DNA of 64,000 nucleotides from Elusimicrobiota bacterium (GTDB lineage: Bacteria; Elusimicrobiota; Elusimicrobia; UBA1565; UBA9628). Each line of letters starts with the position of its first letter. Positions within the stretch are counted from its first letter, which is position 1. Shown here piece after piece: positions 1 through 7,987 of this stretch. The position numbers were made by a program, and so were the translations under genes. The stretch is taken from positions 3,562,437 to 3,626,436 of the forward strand of contig CP096137.1 in the NCBI GenBank assembly GCA_023213235.1. The letters run 5' to 3'. The notes below the pieces were generated by a model, which worked only from the letters and a program-made list of their open reading frames with translations, was not told the DNA's origin and made no database searches.

Positions 1-128
1 CCACGGGCGCGCGTCTCATGCTCAACCTCGTGCACGCGCTGAAGAAGAACAACACGAAGAAGGGCCTGCTGGCGGCCTGCGCGGGCGGCGGGATGGGCGG
101 GGCGCTCGTCGTCGAGCGCGCGGGCTAG
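1..128 (+). CDS. Acetyl-CoA acetyltransferase (thiolase), C-terminal end only
   Basis: The last 41 codons of a gene that enters from the left edge; reading starts in frame at base 3 and ends at TAG 126-128. The visible end contains CAGGGMGGALVVER, the C-terminal thiolase signature whose Cys is the second active-site cysteine, which activates the attacking CoA thiol. Thiolases condense or cleave acyl-CoA plus acetyl-CoA in the cytosol. The substrate chain length cannot be told from this fragment. It converges with the next gene, whose stop codon lies 1-2 bases away. Confidence 0.85.
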   Translation, partial: TGARLMLNLVHALKKNNTKKGLLAACAGGGMGGALVVERAG

Positions 129-129
129 G

Positions 130-711
130 CTACTTGTAGGACTGCTGGCAGGACGGCTTCAGTTCCTGGAAGTAGTTGTTCCCGGCGCTGCCGCCACCGC
201 CGCGCTTCTCGGCGACGAGAGCCATCAGCGGGTCCGTCTCCATCAGGAAGTACTTGATCAGCGGCGGCTTGTCCTTGCGCGGCGTGATCACGATGTTGAG
301 CGAGAACTCGCACAGCAGCTCGTCCTCGGTGCAGTTCGTCTTGAGCTTGATGTAGTCCACTTCCTCGGCCTCCACCTCCTGGTTGCCGATGATCATGCCC
401 ATGATCCGGATGCCCTCGGGCCCGTAGCGCTTGGCCGCGCAGCCCGGCTCGACGAAGCGGAAGGGGCCCTTCTTCTTTCCCTTCGCGACCTTCATCAGCA
501 GCTGGATCTCGACCTGCTTGGACTTGGCCTTTTCGCGCAGATTCTTGGGCAAGGTCTCGGTGTCGATCTCCATGAAGGGCGCCACGAGCTTCGGATCGGC
601 GTCGGCCGTCGGCGTCTTGAGCATGTACTGCACGAGCTTCAGGCGCGTGGCCTCGTCCTCCGCGCGGGCGGAGAGGGGCAGCAGGAGGAGGGCGAGCAGC
701 AAGGACCGCAT
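130..711 (-). CDS. Secreted protein of unknown function (193 aa)
   Basis: Starts with a clear Sec signal peptide (Arg-Ser, then a Leu-rich core, SARA before Glu-Asp, residues 1-17), so the mature protein of about 176 residues should be periplasmic or exported. The mature part is charged, with two or three Cys residues and a C-terminal CQQSYK. I recognise no domain. The ATG at 711 has no Shine-Dalgarno sequence but a TATACT box six bases upstream, suggesting a leaderless transcript. It is transcribed alone, convergent with the thiolase on its 3' side. Confidence 0.7.
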   Translation of the reverse strand: MRSLLLALLLLPLSARAEDEATRLKLVQYMLKTPTADADPKLVAPFMEIDTETLPKNLREKAKSKQVEIQLLMKVAKGKKKGPFRFVEPGCAAKRYGPEGIRIMGMIIGNQEVEAEEVDYIKLKTNCTEDELLCEFSLNIVITPRKDKPPLIKYFLMETDPLMALVAEKRGGGGSAGNNYFQELKPSCQQSYK

Positions 712-717
712 TCCGAG

Positions 718-723
718 AGTATA
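718..723 (-). promoter_or_regulatory. -10 box TATACT, leaderless start
   Basis: TATACT on the minus strand, separated by exactly six bases from the ATG at 711. One of a recurring set in this window with the same geometry, at 3336, 6086, 13300, 14070, 17765, 49580, 53574 and 60589. No convincing -35 hexamer was found. Confidence 0.5.
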
Positions 724-736
724 ACCCGTGTGAGCG

Positions 737-1632
737 TTATCCGCGAGGGTGATGTTTGGAGTGGGCGGCTTTCAAGGCGGAAACGTCCAGGTGCGTGTAG
801 ATCTGCGTCGTCGAGAGGTCGGCGTGGCCGAGCATCTCCTGCACGGCTCTCAGGTCCGCTCCGCCCTGCAGCAGATGCGTCGCGAACGTGTGCCGCAGCA
901 GGTGCGGGTGCAGATGGGACTTGATCCCGGCGCGCTTGCCGAGCTCCTGAAGCCGGCGCCAGAACTGCACGCGCGACATCTTCTTGCCGCCCCGCCCGAG
1001 GAACAGCTCGGCGTCGGGCGCCTTGAAGCGGCGCTCGCGCTCCGACAGGTAGATTTTGAGCGCCGAGAGGGCGCGCGCATGAACGGGGACGAGGCGCTCC
1101 TTGTTGCGCTTGCCGATCACGCGCACGAACCCGTCTTGTAAATTGAGCCCTTCGGGCTTCACGCCGACGAGCTCGGAGATCCGCAGGCCCGAGGCGTACA
1201 GCAGCTCGAGCATCGCGCGGTCGCGCACGTCCTCGTACTCCGCCGTGTCCGGCGCGCGCAGGAGCTTCGACGCCTCGTCGAGCGTCAGGTGCCGGGGCAG
1301 GCGCTTGGGCAGGCGCGGCGTACGCAAAGTCTCCGCGGGGCTCTCGGGCCAGCCGTTCTCGAGCGTCTCGAAGGCGAAGTAGCTGCGCAAGGCGCCGATC
1401 CGGCGCGCGAGCGTCCCGGGGAAAGCTTCTTGTCCTTCTTTTCCGCCCAGAGGTATTCGTCGAGCTGTCCGCGCGTCGCCGCGGCCGGCTTGAGCCCCTG
1501 GCCGAGCGCCCACGCGTAGAAGGATTCGATGTCGGAGCGGTACGCCTCGACCGAGCGAGGGGACAATCCCCGCTCGAGGCTCAGGTAGTTCGCGTACTCC
1601 GTCAGCCGCGCCGCGGCGTCCTTGTCGTTCAT
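737..1632 (-). CDS. xerC: Tyrosine recombinase XerC/XerD family (one frameshift)
   Basis: Site-specific tyrosine recombinase of about 298 aa after repair of one missing base in the CCCGGGG run at about 1415-1421. The N-terminal SAM-like core-binding domain (LERGLSPRSVEAYRSDI) lies in the upstream frame. The catalytic domain lies downstream: ASGLRISELVG holds the first catalytic Arg, HLLRHTFATHLLQGG the His-x-x-Arg, and GHADLSTTQIYTH the final His and Tyr nucleophile. Length and motifs fit the housekeeping XerC/XerD enzymes that resolve chromosome dimers at dif rather than phage integrases. The ATG at 1632 overlaps the stop of the preceding regulator gene (ATGA), so the two are translationally coupled. 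Whether this is XerC, XerD or a single-Xer system cannot be settled here. Confidence 0.8.
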
Positions 1633-3336
1633 CGACGCACGATCTCGTACGATTGCTTGGCGCTGCGAGCCTTATCCTGCGTCGGATGAAGAATCCCGAT
1701 TTTCACCAGTTCTTTGATGGCCCCGCGAGCAGTCTCGTAATTCATATTGCTCCGATCCGCGATCTGACGAGCCGTGAGGGGTATCGACGGGCTCTCCACG
1801 AAGCTCGAAAGCAGCTTCTTATGCCGCCCGCGGAGCGAAGTGGCGACCGTGGGCTCGAACGAGCGACGGGGCGCGGCCAACCTGTATAGAGCGCTTCCGC
1901 GCGACCCCAATTGGACGATTAAGTCCGCGTTCCGAAGCTCGGCCAGCTCCGCCGTCGCTTGCCGCGAGTCGCAGCCGTTCAAGCGGCAGTAATCCTTGTT
2001 TCGTATCGAGAGATAGCGCTTCAGGTAGGCCAGGGCTTTTCTCTGCCTCTCATTGATGGCTTGGTCGGCGAACTCGTTGAGCCAGGCGATGGTCTTCTCG
2101 TCGAGAAGAGTCTCATTCAGGAAGAAGGCTCGGAAATGCGTCCTTTCGTCCTTAAAGCGGGGCGGCGGCAGGCCGGCCCTGGAGAGCTGCGCGATCATCG
2201 TCGGCACGCCGGTGCCGCGATTCTCGACGATCGAGGCTCCCTCGAGCAGCCGCATCAGGAAGCTGTTGCGGGCGGCTTGGATGTTGATCTCGTCGAGCGT
2301 GTCCTCGTTGACCGGACCGTAGAGCCCCCCGGGCTTTGAATGATGATCGCGTCCGAGTACATCTTGATCTGCACCTGCGTGCCGACGGCCCATGGTCCGT
2401 AATCGCGGTGGGCGAACGCGTTGATGACGACCTCTCGCAAGGCGACTTCAGGATACTCCCAGATTTCTTCCGCCAAGAGCCCCGTTTTCAGCGTGCTCTT
2501 TCGCATGCTGCCGTGAATGACCCCGAGCAGCGACCTGAGCATGGCGGGCAGCGGACCTTCGATGTTCCGATTGTCGATGATGGAGTCGAGGCCTTTCGAG
2601 GCTCCGTCCCGCGGGCCGGCGTATCGAACGAACGTCGCGCGAAGGTTCGGGAAATATTGTTGCGGATAATCCCCGAACATCAGCAGTCCGCACAAGGTCG
2701 GGCAAACTCGACCGTCTATCTCCGTGACGATCGAGAACTTCTTCATCAAGGTATCGGTCGACGCCTGGAGATAGCGCGCGTTCGGGTCCTTGTCTCTCAT
2801 CCGCGCGAAGAAGGACTCGATCGCATCTCGATTCAACGACTCCATATCCGCCTCGGGAACCGCTCGCGCATCTTCCTTTGGCTGGCCCCGTTCGGCGATC
2901 AGGCTTTGGATCTCATAATTGGTCATCCTTCGGTCGCCGTCCCCGACACGGATGAATGCGCCCCCGGAAGCCCGCTCGGCTTGTAGTAGCAAGGCTTGTG
3001 ATCGCGCGCGCATTCCGGGATTCGGACGACCAGAGCGCGACGTCCTTTCTCGGTGAAAAGGTCCATTCGCGGCCGAACGGGCGGCTCCATTTCCGCGCAC
3101 GCCTGGCCGACGACTTTTTGCAGCTCGTCGGCGTCCTTCACTCCGATCCAGGTAAAATCCTTTTCGGAAAATCCGAAGAGAAGAGTCCCTCCGCCGGATC
3201 GGTTTGCCAGCGCGGACAGCGATTCCCAGACGCGCGTGGGAGTCCCTCCGGAAGCCTCTTTGACTTCGACATCCTCGAGTTCCGAACCGCGGGAGCGAAG
3301 CTCCTCGACGAGTTCTTCAAATTCACTCTTGGTCAT
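1629..3336 (-). CDS. AlbA_2 / HATPase_c_4-type ATP-binding transcriptional regulator (two frameshifts)
   Basis: About 569 aa after repairing two single-base losses in C runs at 2961-2965 and 2325-2330. An N-terminal AlbA_2 (Schlafen-like) putative nucleic-acid-binding domain (SGGGTLLFGFSE) is followed by the RecG-like ATP-binding module, with REVVINAFAHRDY (GHKL-type N box), then IIIQSPGG and ENRGTGVPTM. C-terminal winged-helix segments follow (TARQIADRSNMNYETARGAI). Such proteins are predicted transcription regulators, often encoded in accessory regions. I choose the ATG at 3336 because a TACCAT box sits exactly six bases upstream; an in-frame ATG at 3384 has no ribosome site. The promoter is covered by palindromes (see 3343-3394), so autoregulation is likely. 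The gene overlaps xerC downstream. Confidence 0.75.
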
Positions 3337-3342
3337 GGGGGG

Positions 3343-3394
3343 ATGGTACCATATCTTGGTGGAAGTATACCATGCGTATACCATGACATGGTAT
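3343..3394 (-). promoter_or_regulatory. Operator-like palindrome cluster over the promoter of the AlbA_2 regulator
   Basis: Three related elements share the core TACCAT/ATGGTA: a perfect 10-bp palindrome at 3343-3352 that contains the TACCAT -10 box (3343-3348, six bases before the ATG); a direct repeat GTATACCATG at 3365-3374 and 3376-3385; and a perfect 17-bp palindrome (8-1-8) at 3378-3394. The arrangement looks like multiple binding sites for a dimeric repressor, probably the product of the downstream gene. Confidence 0.6.
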
Positions 3395-3400
3395 TTAGAA

Positions 3401-3417
3401 GGCCCCTTGTCGGGGCC
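3401..3417. other. Small G+C-rich hairpin
   Basis: GGCCCC, a five-base loop, GGGGCC. It lies between the recA terminator and the regulator's operator cluster. On the minus strand it is followed by TTCTAAATA. It may be part of the recA termination region; its function is unknown. Confidence 0.35.
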
Positions 3418-3432
3418 GGTTTCATTGCAAAT

Positions 3433-3461
3433 AAAAAACCCGCCGAGAGCGAGCTGGCGGG
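3433..3461 (-). terminator. Rho-independent terminator downstream of recA
   Basis: On the minus strand CCCGCC, an 11-base loop and GGCGGG (arms 3456-3461 and 3439-3444) are followed at once by six T residues (3433-3438). This is the best intrinsic terminator in the window. It separates recA transcription from the AlbA_2 regulator promoter. Confidence 0.75.
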
Positions 3462-3517
3462 TATGTTGACCATAGTATAACAGCGAAGCGGCGTCATTTT
3501 CAAGACCCCAAGAAGCG

Positions 3518-3547
3518 AGCCGCCGCCCCCTTTCGAGGGCGGCGGCT
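3518..3547. other. 11-bp perfect stem-loop after recA
   Basis: AGCCGCCGCCC at 3518-3528 pairs with GGGCGGCGGCT at 3537-3547. It lies just past the recA stop codon at 3562. No T-run follows on the minus strand, so it may protect the mRNA end or act together with the terminator at 3433-3461. Confidence 0.45.
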
Positions 3548-3561
3548 TTCGATCATGCGTC

Positions 3562-4652
3562 TTAAGACTTCTTGCCGGCCGCCTTCACGACGGGCTTTTC
3601 CGCCGCGAGGTCCGCGTCGGCTTCCTCCGCCTTGACCGTCGCCTCGACGGGGAGACGAGGTACTTCGCGCGCAGCGCCTTCTCGAGCTTCGCGGCCACGT
3701 CCGCGTGGTGCTTGAGGTAGGCCTTCGCGTTCTCGCGACCCTGTCCGAGGCGCTCGCCGTCGTAGAGGTACCACGAGCCGGACTTCTCGAGGATCGCGCC
3801 CTCGACGCCGAGGTCGATCAGGCAGCCCTCGCGGGACACGCCGAAGCCGTGAATCATCTCGAACTCCGCCGTGCGGTAGGGCGGGGCGACCTTGTTCTTG
3901 ACGACCTTGACCCGGGCGCGCGCGCCGACGACGACGTCGCCTTCCTTGATGTTCTCGATGCGGCGGATCTCGAGGCGCATCGTGGAGTAGAACTTCAGCG
4001 CCAGGCCGCCGGTCGTCGTCTCGGGGTTTCCGAACATGACGCCGATCTTGTTGCGGATCTGGTTGATGAAGATGATCGTGGTCTTGCTCTGGGAGACGAC
4101 CGCGGTGAGCTTGCGCAGGGCCTGGGACATCAGGCGCGCCTGAAGGCCCATGTGGCTGTCGCCCATCTCGCCCTCGATCTCGGCCTTGGGAACCAGGGCC
4201 GCGACGGAGTCCACGACGATGATGTCGATCGCCGACGAGCGCACGAGCTTCTCGGTGATCTCGAGCGCTTCCTCGCCGCAGTTGGGCTGGGCGATGAGCA
4301 GGCCGTCGATGTCGACGCCGAGCGCCTTCGCGTACGCCGGGTCCATGGCGTGCTCCGCGTCGATGTACGCGGCCGCGCCGCCCATCCGCTGCGACTGCGC
4401 GACGGCCATCAGCGCGAGCGTGGTCTTACCCGAGGACTCGGGTCCGTAGATCTCGATGATGCGGCCCTTCGGAAAGCCGCCGACGCCGAGAGCCAAGTCG
4501 AGGGACAGCACGCCGGTGGGGATCGCGTCGATCTTGATCTTGGCCGCGCGGTCTCCGAGCATCATCACCGCTTCCTTGCCGTACGCCTTTTCGATCTGCG
4601 CCATCGCCAGTTCCAGCGCCTTCGACTTGCCCGTGTCCATGTTGTTTCCCAT
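3562..4652 (-). CDS. recA: Recombinase A (one C-terminal frameshift)
   Basis: ATP-dependent DNA strand-exchange protein and SOS co-protease, about 363 aa. Walker [10 protein letters not shown] is at residues 70-78; the Walker B segment ([14 protein letters not shown]), MAW-type QALRKLT and the [14 protein letters not shown] and PETTTGG loops are all present. A missing base in the GGGG run at 3649-3652 throws the last 30 or so codons out of frame. Restoring it gives the usual Lys/Glu/Ala-rich acidic tail ending at TAA 3562. I choose the ATG at 4652 (MGNNMDTGK) because GGAGGGAG lies upstream at 4663-4670; ATGs at 4679 and 4640 are alternatives. The upstream region carries LexA-type boxes, so it should be SOS-regulated. 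Confidence 0.97.
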
Positions 4653-4708
4653 TGAGTGATTTCTCCCTCCTCGGTACACCCATGAACTGTCAGGTGCCCA
4701 AGGGAATT

Positions 4709-4737
4709 AGTATAGCAGAAGTCCTTTTCGAACACAA
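4709..4737 (-). promoter_or_regulatory. recA promoter
   Basis: On the minus strand, TTGTGT (4732-4737), a 17-base spacer and TATACT (4709-4714). The -35 element lies inside the LexA-type box at 4728-4743, so repressor binding would block RNA polymerase. Confidence 0.65.
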
Positions 4738-4775
4738 GTTCGATTTTTGTTCGAAAGCTGTTCGAACATGTTCGA
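4728..4775. promoter_or_regulatory. LexA (SOS) box and additional GTTCGA half-sites upstream of recA
   Basis: TCGAACACAAGTTCGA (4728-4743) is a perfect TCGAAC-N4-GTTCGA palindrome and matches the Gram-positive-type LexA consensus CGAAC-N4-GTTCG. A second perfect palindrome, TCGAACATGTTCGA, with only two central bases, is at 4762-4775; another TGTTCGAA half-site is at 4749-4756. No lexA gene is in the window. This places SOS control here on a CGAAC/GTTCG box rather than the E. coli CTGT-N8-ACAG type. Confidence 0.75.
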
Positions 4776-4817
4776 CGACCCTGCCCTACCAGACGATTGA
4801 GACCCCCTTAAAGTTCC

Positions 4818-5957
4818 CTACTGCTTGGGGTCGACGATCGCCAAGACGGCGTCAGCGGAGAAAATTCGGTTGCGCTGCCTGCCCGTCACTTCGCGCAGGA
4901 TCCCCTCGCGCACGAGGCGATCGACGTGCTTCTGCGCGGAGGCGGGCGTGATCGCGAGGATTTTCTTCACGTACCCCGCCGTCACCATGGGCTGCGCGAA
5001 AAGATGATCGATGAGCTTGTGCAGCAGGATCGACGTGCGCGGACCGCTGACGGCGGCCATGTATTCTTCCCGCAGCTCCGTCAGCCGCCGCGCCCGGTCC
5101 GACGCGTCGCGCGCCTGCTCGGTGACGCCGGCGAGAAAATAAGCCGTCCATTCCTTCCAGGCGCCGTGGCGGCTCACGTCCAGGAGCCGGTCGTAGTATT
5201 CGTCCCGCGTCCGGTCGAAATACGCGCTCAAGAACAAGAGCGGCGACGGCAGGAGCCCTTCCGACATCAGCATGAGCGTGATGAGAATGCGTCCGATGCG
5301 TCCGTTTCCGTCGAGAAACGGATGCAGCGCTTCGAACTGATAGTGCGTCAGGGCGATTTTCACGAGGGGCGGCAGGGTCGCGTCCGTGTTGACGTAGCGC
5401 TCGAGATCGCCGAGGCCCCGCATCATCTCCTCGCGCGGAGGCGGAACGTACCGTGCCGTCTCGATCTGGCGGGAACCGATCCAATTCTGCTCGGTCCGGA
5501 TCTGCCCGGGACGCTTGTCGTTGCCGCGAACGTCCTTCAACAGGACCGCGTGCATCTCGCCGATGAGCCTCGCGCCGATCGGCAGCGACTGAATCCTCTC
5601 GATTCCGAGATCGAGCGCGCGCACGTAATTGGCGATCTCGCGCACGTCGTCCGTCTGGACGACCTCGGCTCCTTCGAACAAGACGAGGTCCTCGTAGCCC
5701 GAGCGCGTGCCTTCGATGCGGCTCGAATAGACGGCTTCGCGTTTGACGAAAGGCCGGATGAGGAGATTGGCGTTCTTGAGCGAGGGACCGCTTCCCGCCA
5801 GTTCGGCCAAGGCGCGCGTCGCCCGGTCCAACGTCGCCGCGAGCTCCCAATCGACTTCGATCCGCGGCGGCAACGGATGCGGGACGAAAGACCAGGTGCC
5901 GTGTAGATTACGAATCAACTCTCCGGACTTCTTTTCCGAGAAATCGGTGGTATTCAT
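4818..5957 (-). CDS. Fic family protein, class II (379 aa)
   Basis: Fic-domain enzyme predicted to transfer AMP (or another nucleotide-derived group) from a nucleotide to a protein hydroxyl. The core motif HPFLDGNGRIGR is intact at residues 212-223. The inhibitory helix motif SSRIEG at 78-83 precedes the Fic core, which defines the self-inhibited class II arrangement. The C-terminal 80 residues form a winged-helix-like DNA-binding region (ASAQKHVDRLVREGILREV), as in many chromosomal Fic proteins. The ORF is complete and unbroken. It is a monocistronic gene whose -10 box is overlapped by a palindrome (5993-6007). No separate antitoxin is adjacent, consistent with internal inhibition. The target is unknown. 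Confidence 0.9.
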   Translation of the reverse strand: MNTTDFSEKKSGELIRNLHGTWSFVPHPLPPRIEVDWELAATLDRATRALAELAGSGPSLKNANLLIRPFVKREAVYSSRIEGTRSGYEDLVLFEGAEVVQTDDVREIANYVRALDLGIERIQSLPIGARLIGEMHAVLLKDVRGNDKRPGQIRTEQNWIGSRQIETARYVPPPREEMMRGLGDLERYVNTDATLPPLVKIALTHYQFEALHPFLDGNGRIGRILITLMLMSEGLLPSPLLFLSAYFDRTRDEYYDRLLDVSRHGAWKEWTAYFLAGVTEQARDASDRARRLTELREEYMAAVSGPRTSILLHKLIDHLFAQPMVTAGYVKKILAITPASAQKHVDRLVREGILREVTGRQRNRIFSADAVLAIVDPKQ

Positions 5958-5989
5958 TATTTCACTTGTCGACCATGACCGCCTATCTA

Positions 5990-6007
5990 ATTATAGCATT
6001 GTGCTAT
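5990..6007 (-). promoter_or_regulatory. Fic promoter -10 box with overlapping palindrome
   Basis: TATAAT on the minus strand (5990-5995) overlaps a perfect inverted repeat ATAGCA-TTG-TGCTAT (5993-6007). The transcript would have a leader of about 25 bases before the ATG at 5957. The overlap suggests repression, possibly by the Fic protein's own winged-helix domain. Confidence 0.5.
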
Positions 6008-6073
6008 GAAAGTAAATAACGAATATATGCTGAATTAATGAGAATAGGCCTCGAAAAAACACTCTATTTAGCC

Positions 6074-6079
6074 TACACT
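6074..6079 (+). promoter_or_regulatory. -10 box TACACT, leaderless start
   Basis: TACACT ends six bases before the GTG at 6086; no Shine-Dalgarno sequence is present. Same geometry as the other leaderless candidates. Confidence 0.45.
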
Positions 6080-6085
6080 ACTCAC

Positions 6086-6610
6086 GTGCGGAAGCTCCTT
6101 TCCCTCGCCGTCCTGCTCGCCGGCTGCGCCGCCGGCACGCCGAAGCCCCCGCGTCTGGGCGGCCCGATCGTCGAGCTGCGCGAGTCCTTCACCTGCCCGA
6201 ACGCGCCGTCGCGCGGGCTCATCACGATCCTGCCGGACGGCAAGGTCGAGCGCGTCGTGTTCCTCGGTCTCGACATCAAGTTCGGCGAGACGAAGACCGT
6301 GCGTGAGACGATGACGCTCACGCCTCCGGAGGCCGCGAATCTGTTCTCGTTCGTGGCCCAGTCCGGCTGGCAGGACCTGCCGGAGAATCCGCCCGTGGTG
6401 GCGCCGACGGACGCGTCGAACCCCAACGCGTGCTTCGGCTCGATCATGGTCAAGACGACCGAGGGCGCCCGCAGCGTGCACTACGCCGCGAGCAAGCGCC
6501 AGCCGAAGGTCGACGCTCTTATTAAAGGAGTGGAGGCGTTCCTGTCGCGTGGCACGTGGGACCGGCAGGAAGTGCCGTGGGCGCCGGGGCCGCGGCAGGT
6601 CGGGAACTAA
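6086..6610 (+). CDS. Lipoprotein of unknown function (174 aa)
   Basis: Reading from the GTG at 6086 gives a short basic N-terminus, a Leu/Val core and a lipobox LAGC, so it should be lipidated and membrane-anchored. The remaining 160 or so residues show no recognised domain; two later Cys residues and a VHYAASKRQPKVDALI segment near the end are visible. The open frame extends upstream to 6038, but GTG 6086 is preferred because the lipoprotein signal starts there and a TACACT box (6074-6079) is six bases upstream. The surrounding genes are mostly exported proteins too. Confidence 0.75.
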   Translation: MRKLLSLAVLLAGCAAGTPKPPRLGGPIVELRESFTCPNAPSRGLITILPDGKVERVVFLGLDIKFGETKTVRETMTLTPPEAANLFSFVAQSGWQDLPENPPVVAPTDASNPNACFGSIMVKTTEGARSVHYAASKRQPKVDALIKGVEAFLSRGTWDRQEVPWAPGPRQVGN

Positions 6611-6619
6611 GCCTCGACC

Positions 6620-7987
6620 TTAGTACTCGACGTCGCGTCGCGGCTCGGGCCGCATCAGGAGCAGCAGCCGCCCCGTGGCGACATCCCACGTGCGCAGGGA
6701 GCCGTCGACATACGACGACGCGCTGAACGTCTTCCCATCTTCCGAGAAGCGCATATCCCTCATCCAGCTCTCGACCGCCGTCGCCTTCCACAGCAGCTTG
6801 CCGGTGCCGGCATCCCACATCGTCAGCAGGCGCGATTTAGAGACGGACGCCAACCGTGTCCCATCCGGTGAGAGTGCCACCATTTCGGTCAGGCCGGGCG
6901 CCGCGCGGATCCACGTTTCGTCCTGCGACCAGCGGCCGTCGGCGGACTTTCGCATGGTCTGAAGCCCGTCGTTCATTCCCAGATAGAGCCGCCGTCCGTC
7001 GGGAGAGAACGCGCACGACATGGCCCCGAGGTCGTAACCTCCGTAGAACCGCTGCGCCACCTTCCACGTGAAGGCATCGACGAAGAGCATCTCGCTCTGC
7101 CGGGCCACGAAAGTTCGAGCGTCCGGCGAGTAGCACAGGCAGCTTGGAAGCCCGGATGCTTCATGGAAATCGGTGAGAACGTCGCGTGGAGCCGCCGGCT
7201 TCGACAAGTCCCAGGAAAGCGCCAGGTACGCGCGCTTGTTCCAGTCCTCCTTCGACAAGAACTCCTGCCCGCAAGCGACCACCGTGCGCTTGTCCGGCGA
7301 GAGCACTACCGAAGAAGGCATGAAATCGCGCCCGCCGGACGGCAGGGCCACCGAGCGCCTCGTGTCCAGATCGAGAACCGACAAACCGCGATCTCCCTCG
7401 CCATGGACGATGAATTGCCCGGCCCGCGCCCCAGGCATCGCGCCCATCGTCCCGCCGGAAATCGCGAGGCTGACGGCGACGCCTTCAGCAGTATCCCAAA
7501 GGCAGGCATTGTTGTCGTTGGCGCTGAAAATCTTTCCTGCTCCAGCCGGACCGAAGGTCAGGACGCGGCACTCCGGCGGCCCCGATAGAATCTTCTCGGG
7601 CTTCTGCAGTTGGGGCAGCGCCTCACGCGGCGCGGTCGAGCGAACGATCTGCGCCGGTTCGGTCGGACCCGCGACACGGCGCACGATGCGCAGCTTCTTC
7701 TCGGTCACGTTGCCGAGACCGTCGTAAGCGCGGATGACGTAGTTGCCGGCGTCGAGCCCGGTCAGCGGGACGCGGATGTGCCGGCCCCCGCCCCAACTGT
7801 GCTCGCGCTTTGTCGGACCGACGACTTCGACGCGATAGACGCCGGAGCCGCTCGGGCCGTCCGGCGTCTCGCCGTCACCGATGTAAACGTAACCGACCTT
7901 GGCCGGATCAACGGCCTCGTAATCGTCCGCCGCCGCCCCGGGAGGCAGGATGAGCGCGAGCAGCAATGCGATCAGTACGCGTGCCAC
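6620..7987 (-). CDS. Secreted WD40-like beta-propeller protein (455 aa)
   Basis: A Sec signal peptide (residues 1-20, ending GAAA before Asp-Asp) is followed by about 90 residues resembling an Ig-like or FlgD-type fold (RVPLTGLDAGNYVIRAYDGLG), then repeated WD40 blades. Several blades carry the phrases SPDGTRLASVS, SPDGRRLYLG, SEDGKTFSAS and end in W-D (LWDTAEG, MWDAGTGKLLWK, TWDVATGRLLLL). Likely a periplasmic or outer-surface scaffold; no enzymatic motif is visible. Its start overlaps the end of the upstream gene by 16 bases, so the two are co-transcribed. Confidence 0.75.
   Translation of the reverse strand: MARVLIALLLALILPPGAAADDYEAVDPAKVGYVYIGDGETPDGPSGSGVYRVEVVGPTKREHSWGGGRHIRVPLTGLDAGNYVIRAYDGLGNVTEKKLRIVRRVAGPTEPAQIVRSTAPREALPQLQKPEKILSGPPECRVLTFGPAGAGKIFSANDNNACLWDTAEGVAVSLAISGGTMGAMPGARAGQFIVHGEGDRGLSVLDLDTRRSVALPSGGRDFMPSSVVLSPDKRTVVACGQEFLSKEDWNKRAYLALSWDLSKPAAPRDVLTDFHEASGLPSCLCYSPDARTFVARQSEMLFVDAFTWKVAQRFYGGYDLGAMSCAFSPDGRRLYLGMNDGLQTMRKSADGRWSQDETWIRAAPGLTEMVALSPDGTRLASVSKSRLLTMWDAGTGKLLWKATAVESWMRDMRFSEDGKTFSASSYVDGSLRTWDVATGRLLLLMRPEPRRDVEY

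Noticed and set aside
737-1632. XerC/D-like gene as an integrase of a mobile element
   Set aside because: No attachment-site repeats, tRNA target, excisionase or phage genes are near; motifs and length fit housekeeping Xer.
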